The notes under the pieces were generated by a model. That model ran no database searches and was not told where the DNA came from. It saw nothing but the letters and a program-made list of their open reading frames with translations. Made by a program: the position numbers and the translations under genes. From Fluviicola sp. (GTDB lineage: Bacteria > Bacteroidota > Bacteroidia > Flavobacteriales_D > Crocinitomicaceae), in NCBI RefSeq assembly GCF_029266855.1, contig NZ_JAQSWB010000007.1, forward strand, positions 124,001 to 188,000: a stretch of 64,000 bases of DNA, in the 5' to 3' direction. Below are positions 16,658 through 25,067 of this stretch, piece by piece; the first letter of the stretch is position 1, and every line of letters starts with the position of its first letter.

Positions 16658-18759
16658 TCCAATATTAATTCCATTAATCCTCCCCGAACCACTGGTGATC
16701 CGGCAGGAATTGTTTGTTTTACTACTCTTCCGCTTCCACGGACATACACATGCATTCCCAAATGCTCGATCAGGTAAACCGCATCTTTCGCTGTTAAACC
16801 CGACACACTTGGAACTGTAGTTGAAGAGATCTTTCGGGGAACAATCGAGATATGAGAATCTGAAGTCCGAACCCGTGACCATTCGCTGTAAGCATCCATT
16901 TGATATGGCAAATGCAAGCGTTTCAATACAACCAGCAGGTCATTGATGTTCCCGTCTTTGATCAGTGGAGCATCATCCACCCGTTTTTTCTCTTCGTTGA
17001 TTGCTTTGTGGTAATTCAATGAATTGGAATAGACCTTATTTGCAATAGCCGAAAACACTGTTCCCGAAACAGTTGCCCCATAAATATCTTTCGATGGAGC
17101 AGCCACAACAACGATACAAGAGTAAAGCGGCTCATCTGCCGGAAAATATCCAACGAAAGAGGCCTGATATGTTTTGTTTCCATCTTCCCCGTAACGACCA
17201 TCTGCATTTTGAACTACCGCAGTTCCCGTTTTACCCGCAATATCGAAAAGAGCCGATTTCAAAGCACTACCTGTTCCGCGCTTCACAACTCCCTTCAAAC
17301 ATTCCTGCATCGATCGCAGCGTTTTATCGGAACAAATTTTCGGACGAAGTACAATCGGTTTAAATGTTTTCACAATACGTTGTCCGCGGCGAATATGCTC
17401 TATAAATTGCGGACGAACCAAGGTCCCGTTGTTTGCAACCGCGTTGTAAAATGCCAAAGTTTGCAAAGGCGTTTGCTGCACTTCGTAACCGATCGACATC
17501 CAGGGAAGAGAAATTCCCGACCATTGTTTCGTTCCCGGTGCATACAATGTTGGTCTGGGCTCACCTTGTAAATCAATTCCAAGTGAATCCCCGATTCCAA
17601 ACGAACGCAAACGATCAATAAACACCTGCGGATCATTGCGGTATGCCCTGTGAATGACACGCGCAATCACGTTCGAAGACAATTCAAATGCTCTGCGGAT
17701 AGTAATTCTTCCATAACCGTACGGATTCGAATCTTTCAATTTCAGGTCGTAGAATTGATATTCGCCAACCGCATTCACCGTATCATCCAGGCTGATCTTT
17801 TGATCTTCAAGGGCCGCCATCAAGGCAGCCAGCTTAAAGGTAGAACCCGGAACTTCTTTCGTCCCGATTGCGTGATTGTACAATTCGTGGTACTCACCAT
17901 CAGAAGCCATTTGTAGATTTGATACCGCGCGAACAAAACCGGTTTTTACATCCATTACGATAACACAACCACTTTTCGCCCCCTGGTTTTTCAACTGGCG
18001 ATACAACTCCGAGTGCGCAACTTCCTGGATATCCATATCAAATGAAGTAATCAGATCAGCTCCTTCAATCGGTTCGCGAATCATTTTACCTGTCCTTTTC
18101 CATCCCGAAGAAATGCGCTGTTCGATCTCTTCCCCCGGCTCACCGGCCAGAACCTCATTAAAAGCTCCCTCAATACCAACACGCAACTCTTTCGAGCCTC
18201 CTTCACTTGCACGATAATACCCAAGTGTTCTTTTCAGGATTTCGCCATGTGGTCTTTTCGATACAAAATGCTCTTCCGTATCAATCAAACCACCCTTGTT
18301 TCTTCCCAGCTTAAAAATAGGCAGCTCTCTCAAGCGATTCCGCTGCTCATTTGTTGCTTTTAACTTAATAGTTATAAATCGTCGCCCTCTGGACCTTCCC
18401 TTCCGGATGTAATTTTCAAAATCACGTGCAGAAGTTTCACGGAACACCTTATTCAAGCCCTGGCACAAATCGCTGATCTCCTTATCAAAGATCTCCTGAT
18501 CCACTACACTAGGATCCATGTGTATGTCAAAGAACGATACCGATGTAATCAACGGCGTATAATTTCTATCTAAAACCTCCCCCCGACGCGGGTATTTTTT
18601 CACCGTCCGGGTGGGAATTTTTTCTTTTGTAGCTGTAAACAGCGAAGCACTGCCTTCCGACTGGATCATGATTGTTTTAACAACCACTACAATCAAGGCA
18701 ATGAAAAAACCTATGTAAACCAGGTAAGCCCGCCACATCAAGTCTTTTTTATCACTCAT
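16654..18759 (-). CDS. ftsI: septal penicillin-binding protein 3 / FtsI with PASTA domain
   Basis: This class B PBP is the transpeptidase that cross-links septal peptidoglycan beside FtsW. The 701-residue protein has an N-terminal membrane anchor (about 13-32), a dimerisation domain with 'YPRRGEVLDRNYTPL', and the active-site triad STFK (306-309), SSN (361-363) and KTGTA (510-514). A C-terminal PASTA-like domain (about 644-701, 'VPSVSGLTAKDAVYLIEHLG') may bind uncross-linked peptidoglycan; E. coli FtsI lacks it. The ATG overlaps the ftsL end by eight bases. Confidence 0.97.
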   Translation of the reverse strand: MSDKKDLMWRAYLVYIGFFIALIVVVVKTIMIQSEGSASLFTATKEKIPTRTVKKYPRRGEVLDRNYTPLITSVSFFDIHMDPSVVDQEIFDKEISDLCQGLNKVFRETSARDFENYIRKGRSRGRRFITIKLKATNEQRNRLRELPIFKLGRNKGGLIDTEEHFVSKRPHGEILKRTLGYYRASEGGSKELRVGIEGAFNEVLAGEPGEEIEQRISSGWKRTGKMIREPIEGADLITSFDMDIQEVAHSELYRQLKNQGAKSGCVIVMDVKTGFVRAVSNLQMASDGEYHELYNHAIGTKEVPGSTFKLAALMAALEDQKISLDDTVNAVGEYQFYDLKLKDSNPYGYGRITIRRAFELSSNVIARVIHRAYRNDPQVFIDRLRSFGIGDSLGIDLQGEPRPTLYAPGTKQWSGISLPWMSIGYEVQQTPLQTLAFYNAVANNGTLVRPQFIEHIRRGQRIVKTFKPIVLRPKICSDKTLRSMQECLKGVVKRGTGSALKSALFDIAGKTGTAVVQNADGRYGEDGNKTYQASFVGYFPADEPLYSCIVVVAAPSKDIYGATVSGTVFSAIANKVYSNSLNYHKAINEEKKRVDDAPLIKDGNINDLLVVLKRLHLPYQMDAYSEWSRVRTSDSHISIVPRKISSTTVPSVSGLTAKDAVYLIEHLGMHVYVRGSGRVVKQTIPAGSPVVRGGLMELILE

Positions 18760-19282
18760 TGTCTGCCCGCTTTAATCGTATTACTTTCGCCGGATTGACC
18801 GTTTCCTTCAACCCCCTTTTTTCCAATGCCTGAACCAAGCGATAACGCGAAGTCGATTCTTCCAAATGCGCTTTGTTCTCAATATATTCAGCAGTCTGTG
18901 CATCCACATCCGCCTGCAGATCCGTAATATCTTTCTGTAATTGTTTCCCGTAGTACCCTTTCGCGACCATCAGCATCAGCAACAACAGAATAAAGAAAAT
19001 GAAGGTTAAATTATTCAATACGAAATCCCGTGTAAGGATCTCCCCGTTCAACACCTGGATCAAAATATTCTGACGACGCGGCTTTGCAGCTGCAGTCGGC
19101 TTAACCTTTTCTCTGGGAGTCGAACTGTTTTCCATTTTCGGCTTTGCCTCAGTTTTCTTCACCGACTCTTTTTTACCCGGCTTCTCTTTCGGCATTTCCG
19201 TTGAATACTTTTCACGAGATGATTTCCCCCGCACAGCATCCATCGGATTCACATCCTCCCGTTCCCTGTACTCATTTTCCAT
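18752..19282 (-). CDS. ftsL: FtsL-like cell division protein
   Basis: The 176-residue product has a charged Lys/Glu-rich N-terminal cytoplasmic part (about 1-90), one membrane span ('LTFIFFILLLLMLMVAKGYYG') and a short periplasmic coiled coil ('LQKDITDLQADVDAQTAEYI'). This is the FtsL layout, with a longer cytoplasmic tail than in enterics, as seen for Bacteroidetes FtsL-like proteins. I take the ATG at 19282, since the track start is a TTG 18 bases earlier inside rsmH. Position between rsmH and ftsI supports the call. It would bridge FtsQ/FtsB-like partners to FtsWI. Confidence 0.9.
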   Translation of the reverse strand: MENEYREREDVNPMDAVRGKSSREKYSTEMPKEKPGKKESVKKTEAKPKMENSSTPREKVKPTAAAKPRRQNILIQVLNGEILTRDFVLNNLTFIFFILLLLMLMVAKGYYGKQLQKDITDLQADVDAQTAEYIENKAHLEESTSRYRLVQALEKRGLKETVNPAKVIRLKRADNE

Positions 19283-20201
19283 CTTCCACTCTTTTAGCAA
19301 TCCTCAACTTCGCACTGCGCGCACGTGTATTTCGCTGAATCTCCTCCTCACTCGGTAGGATCGGCTTTCTATTCACCTCTTCAAAAGGCTTCAATACTTT
19401 CCCGAAAAAATCTTTCTCAATCGAACCATCCAGGCTCCCGCGCTTCATCAGGTTTTTCACCAAACGATCCTCCAGGGAATGATATGACATCACCACCAGG
19501 CGAGCATCCGGCTTCAGCACTTCAGGTGTTTGCAACAGGAATTTCTCCAACACATCCATTTCCTGGTTCACCTCAATTCGAAGCGCCTGAAACACCTGCG
19601 CAAAGAATTTATGATCCTTAAACTTCGGAGCAACCGGCATCAAAGCCTCCATCAATTCCCCGGTCGTTTTGATCTTAGACCTGTTTCTCGCTTTCACTAA
19701 TTCAACAGCAGTTTTGAAAGGATGATCCAATTCACCGTATTTTCTGAAAATCGCAGCCAATTGTTCCTCATCGTAGGTTTGAACAATTTTCGCAGCGGTA
19801 AAATCGCCCGCCTGATTCATACGCATATCCAACACTTCATTGGAACGAATTGAAAACCCGCGCTTCGCATCATCAAACTGATGAGACGAAACCCCCAGGT
19901 CAGCCAGAATCCCGTCAACAGCAGGAATCCCCATTGCGCGTAAATGATTTTTCAGAAAAGCAAAATTGGCCGCTACAAAATGAAAATTCGGAGCTTCCCA
20001 TGCATTTGCCCTAGCATCCGGATCCTGATCAAAAACAATCAGCTTTCCTTTTGGAGAAAGTTTTTCGAAAATTGCGCGGGAATGGCCGCCACCACCAAAG
20101 GTAACATCTACGTAAATCCCATCCGGATTAATAGCCAATCCATCAAGACACTCCTGCAACATGACAGGCACGTGATATGTCGCGTCGTTATTCGTCATCA
20201 T
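19272..20201 (-). CDS. rsmH: 16S rRNA (cytosine(1402)-N(4))-methyltransferase RsmH
   Basis: RsmH (MraW) methylates N4 of C1402 in the 16S decoding centre using S-adenosylmethionine. Recognised stretches are 'YHVPVMLQECLDGL', the SAM motif 'YVDVTFGGGGHSRAIFEKL', 'ILADLGVSSHQFDD' and 'VVMSYHSLEDRLVKNLMKRG'. The length (309 residues from the ATG at 20201; another ATG is at 20198) is typical. The track start is a GTG further into mraZ. The start lies within the last bases of mraZ, and the end overlaps ftsL by 11 bases. Confidence 0.97.
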   Translation of the reverse strand: MMTNNDATYHVPVMLQECLDGLAINPDGIYVDVTFGGGGHSRAIFEKLSPKGKLIVFDQDPDARANAWEAPNFHFVAANFAFLKNHLRAMGIPAVDGILADLGVSSHQFDDAKRGFSIRSNEVLDMRMNQAGDFTAAKIVQTYDEEQLAAIFRKYGELDHPFKTAVELVKARNRSKIKTTGELMEALMPVAPKFKDHKFFAQVFQALRIEVNQEMDVLEKFLLQTPEVLKPDARLVVMSYHSLEDRLVKNLMKRGSLDGSIEKDFFGKVLKPFEEVNRKPILPSEEEIQRNTRARSAKLRIAKRVEDGK

Positions 20202-20649
20202 TCCCCAAATCACCCATTACTTCATCTGCCAAATCAGCAAAATCAGCCATGTTTCCATCAATCAGTTGGAAGTACTTAGACTTGTCCCAGATCTCAATTC
20301 GGTCGTTGTATGCAATCAGCATAACATCTTTATCCAAACCCACACGCTCCATATGCATTACCGGAATCAAAACGCGACCTGCATTGTCCAGCGCGATTTG
20401 CTTTGCCCCCTGATGGAACAAGCGGTAAAACATTCGGTTTTGTGGTTTGAACAAATTCAGCTTTGACAATTTCACTGACAATTTTTCCCATTCGTTCATG
20501 GGGTAAAGAGTCAAACATTCTTCAAAGCCTTTATTCAACATGAATTGTTCCTGAGCTTCCGGAGAAAGTTGCTTGCGTAAACCAGCAGGAAAAAGGAATC
20601 TTCCTTTTCCGTCCAGCTTCACCTCAAATTCTCCTACAAGTCCAGCCAT
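20188..20649 (-). CDS. mraZ: transcriptional regulator MraZ
   Basis: MraZ is the first gene of dcw clusters and a DNA-binding repressor of its own operon in studied bacteria. The 153-residue protein shows the two SpoVT/AbrB-like repeats: 'GEFEVKLDGKGRFLFPAGLR' near the start and 'LDNAGRVLIPVMHMERVGL' in the second half. It forms ring-like oligomers in other species, which explains repeated operator boxes. GTG(G) words with ten-base period lie just upstream (20684-20711) and are the probable operator. ATG start; overlaps rsmH. Confidence 0.97.
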   Translation of the reverse strand: MAGLVGEFEVKLDGKGRFLFPAGLRKQLSPEAQEQFMLNKGFEECLTLYPMNEWEKLSVKLSKLNLFKPQNRMFYRLFHQGAKQIALDNAGRVLIPVMHMERVGLDKDVMLIAYNDRIEIWDKSKYFQLIDGNMADFADLADEVMGDLGNDDE

Positions 20650-20683
20650 AGCTATTAATAATGGGTAAAATTAGGGAGAATAA

Positions 20684-20711
20684 CCCACTTTTTACCACTC
20701 AATTACACTTT
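20684..20711 (-). promoter_or_regulatory. putative MraZ operator: GTG boxes with ten-base period
   Basis: On the minus strand, 35-62 bases before mraZ, the sequence reads GTGTAATTGA-GTGGTAAAAA-GTGGG, three GTG words exactly ten bases apart. MraZ boxes in E. coli (TGGG repeats) and mycoplasmas (AAAGTG repeats) have the same kind of spacing. Binding itself is inferred. Confidence 0.6.
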
Positions 20712-20804
20712 GTTGATAACTTCTAACGTTAACAACACTTACAAGGTTACAAATTTTTAATCAAATCTATTGATTTTGCTGATTTTTTATGATTTCAAAC
20801 TGAA

Positions 20805-20849
20805 GTGGTAAAAAGTGGTAAGTAATGACAAATTGTGGAAAAATAGTGG
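20805..20849 (+). promoter_or_regulatory. second GTGG array in opposite orientation
   Basis: GTGG occurs at 20805, 20815, 20835 and 20846 on the plus strand, steps of 10, 20 and 11 bases. The first 14 bases, GTGGTAAAAAGTGG, are the exact reverse complement of 20685-20698 in the mraZ-proximal array. This mirrored set may let MraZ loop the DNA or control a rightward transcript. Confidence 0.5.
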
Positions 20850-21545
20850 TTTTTGACACATAATAAATGAATAAGATCCGGGACTTCCGAAGCGAGAAAG
20901 ACGGGGAAATAAATATTTGATTAATAAGGGTTTGCTTCCTTATTAGTCAAACAAAAAACGAATTCAATCAGATTAGCATCGGCTTCTTATTCCATATTTG
21001 GATCCTTAAAGCGGAGAAGCTGCCCTTTAAAAGAGAAGTTTATGGGACGAACAAGAGTAAAACTCCAAGAATCACTTTAAAATCCCTGAAAAATGAAAAT
21101 TTTGACAACATTTTGAAGAAATAGAAGAAAACGTGAAATACACTGAATAACAGCTGCTTACGGTGTAATTCAGCAAAGTAATGGAATACAAAATCGATTT
21201 ACTTGCGGAAAACCACATTTTCATTTTCAGTATTTATACGGTTGTACGAACGGAACTAACAGTGTACATTTGTCATACACTATTCGCAACGAGTCAGAGA
21301 CGAAGCTGAACAGGCAAACCGTTTTGAAAAAAAATAGGGACTCTGTCTGACAGCTATCAGATGACTTTTAGAACTGAATACGACTGGGAAATTCGTTAAT
21401 CTTCGAAGATTTTCAACTTTTCCAGTCGATTCACCAAAATTGCTTAGATAAACAAAAGATATTGAGCAGCATGTTTTGTCCAAAACAAAACAGTATGACT
21501 CGAAGATACTCTTACGCAAGAGTTAGTTAGGTTAAGTTGTAGTAG

Positions 21546-21576
21546 AAAAGCCCCGTCGTTTACGCCGGGGCTTTTT
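21546..21576. terminator. bidirectional terminator downstream of the pseudouridine synthase gene
   Basis: AAAAGCCCCG...CGGGGCTTTTT forms a strong stem with inner CG-TTTA-CG. It has T runs in both directions (five on plus, four on minus). On the minus strand it ends the RluA-family gene; on the plus strand it could end a transcript from the gene-free region to its left. Confidence 0.8.
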
Positions 21577-21578
21577 CC

Positions 21579-22259
21579 TTATGTGAGAAACCGTCTCCAA
21601 AAATCCGGCAGGGGCTCTTGAAGTTCTATCCATTGATCAGAAAAGGGCTGCCTGAATTTCAGACTATGTGCATGCAGAAATAATTCGTCGATACCCAATT
21701 CGTTTTGGAAATAATGATTATGATGACGATTTCCATATTTCGGATCATTAATGATCGGATGCGCAATTTTGTTTGCATGAATACGCAGCTGATGCATTCT
21801 TCCGGTAACCGGAATCATTTCCACCAGGCTATAGCGCTGTTTTTCGTAAGGCGGAATCAGATAGTCCCGTTCAAATTGCTCCAGGCATTTATACTTTGTC
21901 AGTGCTTCTTTGTAGTTCCCCCTGTCATTCTTTACCGGAGAATCAATCACTCCTTCTGTTTCCACATGACCACGTAAAAGTGCCAGGTATTTTTTTTCGA
22001 TGACCCCGTTTTCGAATAAAAGCTGGAAACCAGCAACCCACTCTGCTTTCTTCGCAAAAAGAATCAGTCCGGAAGTTTTACGGTCCAGTCGGTGCACCGG
22101 ACTCGCTTCTATCCACCCCTGCTCCCGGATCAAATCAGTCAGGGAAGTTTCTTCAATATTCCTTGCGTAGTATGAATGATGCACAATCAGGTTGTTGGGC
22201 TTATTTACTACCAAACATTGTTCATCTTCATAAATAACCTTCACCTGTTGCTGACCCAC
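21579..22259 (-). CDS. RluA/TruC-family pseudouridine synthase
   Basis: The enzyme converts uridine to pseudouridine in RNA; similarity is closest to the TruC-like (tRNA) branch, but rRNA cannot be excluded. The catalytic motif 'PVHRLDRKTSGLILFAK' contains the active Asp, and 'VTGRMHQLRIHANKIAHPI' is the second family motif. No S4 domain is seen. I place the start at the GTG at 22259 ('GQQQVKVIYEDEQC', 226 residues) because the longer track frame runs through the terminator of the upstream gene. No ATG is available in this region of the frame. Confidence 0.9.
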   Translation of the reverse strand: MGQQQVKVIYEDEQCLVVNKPNNLIVHHSYYARNIEETSLTDLIREQGWIEASPVHRLDRKTSGLILFAKKAEWVAGFQLLFENGVIEKKYLALLRGHVETEGVIDSPVKNDRGNYKEALTKYKCLEQFERDYLIPPYEKQRYSLVEMIPVTGRMHQLRIHANKIAHPIINDPKYGNRHHNHYFQNELGIDELFLHAHSLKFRQPFSDQWIELQEPLPDFWRRFLT

Positions 22260-22304
22260 GATCCTATTTAATGATTGTAAAGGTATTCCACAAAAGTTAG
22301 AAAC

Positions 22305-22335
22305 AAAAAAACGTGGAAGAAAGTCTCCCACGTTT
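22305..22335 (-). terminator. terminator of the surface lipoprotein gene
   Basis: AAACGTGG (309-316 of this kb) pairs with CCACGTTT (22328-22335). On the minus strand the stem is followed by a run of T interrupted by one G. It follows the lipoprotein stop by about 20 bases. Confidence 0.8.
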
Positions 22336-22356
22336 CAGGTTGGTTTTTGGTTTTAA

Positions 22357-23091
22357 TTATTCGATCGTTACTGACAATTGGTTCACGCGCTCTTTACCGA
22401 AATAGTAATTTTTCCCATTAATTGTTGTCTGCATTAATTTATAAGGGACAATCATTGCTACAGAACTGCCCGCACTTAAACCGCTTAATTCAGAAGCAGA
22501 AAAAGTACAGGAGTTCACACTTCCAGCCAGTGTTTTTGACACATTTCCGATAATAAATAAGGTAGAATCCGCAGCAGAAACTGAAGAGCAACTCAATGTA
22601 TATCCGTTCGCTTTAGTCACAGTGGCAGAACTTGTGATTGCTGATCCGCTGGGGAAAACCAGGGAACTTGCATCGTAAGTGAAAGCTGCATGTCCGTTCC
22701 CACCGGAAACTGACCAATCCGTTGAAGAAGAGAAATCCAATCCGGTTGGCATGGTCTGATTAGGCGCAAAAGTATAAGCGTTGTTTGAAGATGCAGTTAA
22801 ATTCTGAGAATTAACCGAAACCGTTCCTACATTCACCAGGTCAGTTGTTCCATTCATAAAGATCCCAACTGCTGTTCCAATCTCAATGGTAAAACCCTGA
22901 ACCGTGCTTGATGATTTAATTGCCCACATCACCCCGTCGGCGCCGATTGGTGTCGGCGTAGTGCTTCCGGTTGGTGTACTTACCGGAGTTGGAGCCGGTT
23001 CTTCCGGAAGGATATCTTCCTTTTTGCAAGAGGATATTAACATGCTCAGTGAGCAGACTAAAACAAACAAACTTGTCTTTGAATTTTTCAT
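22357..23091 (-). CDS. uncharacterised surface lipoprotein
   Basis: The 244-residue product has a lipoprotein signal ('LFVLVCSLSMLISSCKKED'). The residues after the lipidated Cys, K-K-E-D, fit the Bacteroidetes lipoprotein export signal for the cell surface. A Pro/Thr linker (about 30-50) leads to a Ser/Thr/Gly-rich all-beta body; I recognise no domain. The reading frame is single and ends at a strong terminator. A well-formed Bacteroidetes promoter (TTG-20-TAAGTTTG) lies just upstream, so it is a stand-alone unit. Function unknown. Confidence 0.85.
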   Translation of the reverse strand: MKNSKTSLFVLVCSLSMLISSCKKEDILPEEPAPTPVSTPTGSTTPTPIGADGVMWAIKSSSTVQGFTIEIGTAVGIFMNGTTDLVNVGTVSVNSQNLTASSNNAYTFAPNQTMPTGLDFSSSTDWSVSGGNGHAAFTYDASSLVFPSGSAITSSATVTKANGYTLSCSSVSAADSTLFIIGNVSKTLAGSVNSCTFSASELSGLSAGSSVAMIVPYKLMQTTINGKNYYFGKERVNQLSVTIE

Positions 23092-23114
23092 AAGTTCTTA
23101 ATTATTGGTTATTA

Positions 23115-23145
23115 CAAACTTAGTCCTGTTCAATAAACCATTCAA
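23115..23145 (-). promoter_or_regulatory. Bacteroidetes-type promoter for the surface lipoprotein gene
   Basis: On the minus strand TTG (23143-23145) is followed after 20 bases by TAAGTTTG (23115-23122), matching the known -33/-7 consensus TTG-N17-20-TAnnTTTG. The start codon at 23091 is 23 bases further on. Confidence 0.65.
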
Positions 23146-23195
23146 TACTTCATTTGCCGTATTTTGAAGGCTTACGTTAAGCCAAAATATTCTCT

Positions 23196-23203
23196 TAACT
23201 TTG
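23196..23203 (+). promoter_or_regulatory. promoter -7 element of engB
   Basis: TAACTTTG matches TAnnTTTG and lies 18 bases before the chosen engB ATG at 23222. No clear TTG at the ideal -33 distance is seen. Confidence 0.5.
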
Positions 23204-23221
23204 CAGTCAAATACAGAAGTA

Positions 23222-23839
23222 ATGATTATCAAGGACGCCAAATTCATCATCAGCAATACAGACATCAAACTTTGCCCGACAGACGGAAAGCCCGAGTACG
23301 CTTTTATCGGTCGTTCGAACGTTGGGAAATCTTCCCTGATCAACATGCTGGTTGATAAAAAAGACATGGCGAAAACTTCCGGCAGACCGGGTAAAACGCA
23401 ATTGATCAATCACTTTTTAATTAACAACGAGTGGTATTTGGTCGATTTACCGGGATACGGGTACGCAAAAGCTTCGAAATCGAGTAGAAATCAGTGGGAA
23501 AAATTCATTTCTGAATTCCTGACTAGAAGAGAGATGTTAATCAACACCTTTGTACTGATTGATTCGCGTCTGGAACCACAGAAAATAGATTTGGAATTCA
23601 TGACCTGGTGTGCCGAAGAGCAACTTCCGTTCTCCATCGTTTTCACGAAAATCGATAAACTTTCAAGTTCCGCATTGCAGAAAAACCTGGCAGCTTATAA
23701 AAAGGAAATGCTGAAGACCTGGGAGGCACTTCCTCCGGTTTTCACCACATCCAGCGAATCCAAGTTTGGACGTGAAAAGATCCTGAATTACATTGAGCAG
23801 ATTAATTTCGACCTTGCGGAAAGCAGGAAAAATAATTAA
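23222..23839 (+). CDS. engB: ribosome biogenesis GTPase EngB (YihA/YsxC)
   Basis: EngB is an essential small GTPase for 50S ribosomal subunit assembly. The G1 loop '[13 protein letters not shown]' (30-42), G3 'DLPGYGYA' and G4 'TKIDK' are present, with a final '[12 protein letters not shown]' fitting the G5 region. From the ATG at 23222 ('[10 protein letters not shown]') the product is 205 residues, normal for the family; the track start is a TTG that overlaps the promoter element. It stands alone, convergent with the epimerase gene after it. Confidence 0.96.
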   Translation: MIIKDAKFIISNTDIKLCPTDGKPEYAFIGRSNVGKSSLINMLVDKKDMAKTSGRPGKTQLINHFLINNEWYLVDLPGYGYAKASKSSRNQWEKFISEFLTRREMLINTFVLIDSRLEPQKIDLEFMTWCAEEQLPFSIVFTKIDKLSSSALQKNLAAYKKEMLKTWEALPPVFTTSSESKFGREKILNYIEQINFDLAESRKNN

Positions 23840-23864
23840 AGGCGGGCAGTTAAAAGTCTAAATG

Positions 23865-23882
23865 TCCGGACAGCTATCTGGA
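23865..23882. repeat. degenerate copy of the CCCGATAGCTATCGGG palindrome
   Basis: TCCGGACAGCTATCTGGA matches TCCCGATAGCTATCGGGA at 15 of 18 positions. It lies in the gap between the convergent engB and epimerase genes. Confidence 0.45.
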
Positions 23883-23906
23883 TATAAATTGTCAAACTTT
23901 TCGAAT

Positions 23907-24920
23907 TCAATCCATTCTTCCTTTGATCGTAACTGCGATTGTATCTTCTAATTTTGTAAACTCAAAATCAGGAAAATCTTTTAGTAATTTCTCATTAGAG
24001 AATTGAGAGTCATTTTGCGAACTGCGGGCACTTTCCTTGGTAATTGTGGGTCGTTTTCCCTGAAGCCTGCCAAGAATACCGGACAAACGCCATGCAAAAC
24101 GGATTAGAAAGGGCCCTGCTAACTTATACGGAGCTTTCACATCCAGCTGGCTGCAGATCTGATCAAACAATTCTTTAAACTTAAGATTGGAACCTGTAAC
24201 CAGGTAACGTTCCCCGGTTTTTTGAGTTTCAACCAGTTTTAAAATGAATCGTGTGACATCCCGCACATCCACAAAGGCATTAGAGCCTTTCGTATAATAT
24301 TTCAATCCTCTATGGAGTGTTCTGAATATTTTTAAAGAACTTTCTTCCCAGGATCCGGGACCGAACATCACACTCGGATTGACGATAGAAACATTCAGAC
24401 CTTCTTCCTTTGCACGCCAGACCTCTTTTTCCGCGCTAAATTTGGAAAGGGAATATCCGCTCACCTCATCGTTGGGATTCCACAGGTTTGATTCGCGCTT
24501 CAGGCCATCCGTGAATTGCGAGTCGCTTCCTATTGCCGCCGTTGAAGAAACATGAATGAATTGATTTACTTCCGAATTCAATGCAAAATTGACCATATTC
24601 GCAGTCCCTTGTCTATTGACTTTGAAAAGCAAGTTAAAGTCCCTTCTGTGAAACGAAACAAGTGCAGCACAATGAACTACTTTCGAAATGCCACGCAAGG
24701 AATCTTCAACATCCGTCAAATCCAATATATCCCCTTGAAACCAACTTAATTTTTGAAGTAATGTTTCTTTTTGTTCCGGATAATAGAAATCCAATAAGCG
24801 ATAAACTATTTCTTTCCTGGTTTCCTCACGAAACAGTGCCCTTACCTCATAGCCTTTATGAAGCAATTCAACGACCACATGTGATCCGAGAAGCCCGGTC
24901 GATCCAGTTACTAAAATCAT
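23907..24920 (-). CDS. NAD(P)-dependent epimerase/reductase (extended SDR)
   Basis: The 337-residue protein has the Rossmann motif 'VTGSTGLLGSHVV' at the start and the catalytic 'YSLSKFSAEKEVW' (YxxxK). The body resembles dihydroflavonol-4-reductase or 3-beta-HSD-like extended SDRs. The substrate cannot be told from the sequence. I use the ATG at 24920 over the track GTG at 24926. It is not clearly linked to the sugar genes further right; neighbours are engB and a small lipoprotein gene. Confidence 0.88.
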   Translation of the reverse strand: MILVTGSTGLLGSHVVVELLHKGYEVRALFREETRKEIVYRLLDFYYPEQKETLLQKLSWFQGDILDLTDVEDSLRGISKVVHCAALVSFHRRDFNLLFKVNRQGTANMVNFALNSEVNQFIHVSSTAAIGSDSQFTDGLKRESNLWNPNDEVSGYSLSKFSAEKEVWRAKEEGLNVSIVNPSVMFGPGSWEESSLKIFRTLHRGLKYYTKGSNAFVDVRDVTRFILKLVETQKTGERYLVTGSNLKFKELFDQICSQLDVKAPYKLAGPFLIRFAWRLSGILGRLQGKRPTITKESARSSQNDSQFSNEKLLKDFPDFEFTKLEDTIAVTIKGRMD

Positions 24921-25055
24921 TCCCACAAATGTAATCAGTTATCTTGAGTGGAAAATAGAATCGCAAGATTATTAATTTGAATATTCTATCAGAAAAAATG
25001 AATATTTAACGATTATGGGAAAACATATTATTTTTTTAATTAATTGGTTTGTGCG

Positions 25056-25063
25056 TACATTTG
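25056..25063 (+). promoter_or_regulatory. promoter -7 element close to a start codon (leaderless pattern)
   Basis: TACATTTG is a perfect TAnnTTTG. The ATG of the small lipoprotein gene begins only five bases after its final G, so transcription should start at or very near the start codon. Confidence 0.6.
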
Positions 25064-25067
25064 CATT

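Larger units (their letters stand above)
20650..21545. other. about 900-base region without a gene between mraZ and the rluA-family terminator
   Basis: No acceptable ORF is present. Near mraZ are the two GTGG arrays. A strong hairpin GATTAATAAGG-8-CCTTATTAGTC lies at 20919-20948. From about 21262 many paired segments follow: AGTGTA-9-TACACT, GTCAGA/TCTGAC, a long pair GAATaCGACTGG (21375-21386) with CCAGTCGATTC (21422-21432) enclosing the perfect palindrome AATCTTCGAAGATT, TGCTTA/TGAGCA, GTTTTG/CAAAAC and ACTCTT-ACGC-AAGAGT. They run up to a terminator with a T run on the plus strand. A plus-strand structured RNA or a long 5' leader for mraZ are both possible. I recognise no tmRNA, RNase P or SRP RNA signature. 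Confidence 0.5.

Noticed and set aside
16658-16882. N-terminal extension of murE in the ORF track
   Set aside because: The extra 75 codons lie inside pbp3 in another frame and are unlike MurE; the ATGA overlap start is standard.
21280-21519. 79-codon minus-strand ORF in the gene-free region upstream of mraZ
   Set aside because: It lies across the stems of the structured region, resembles no protein, and its codon use looks random.
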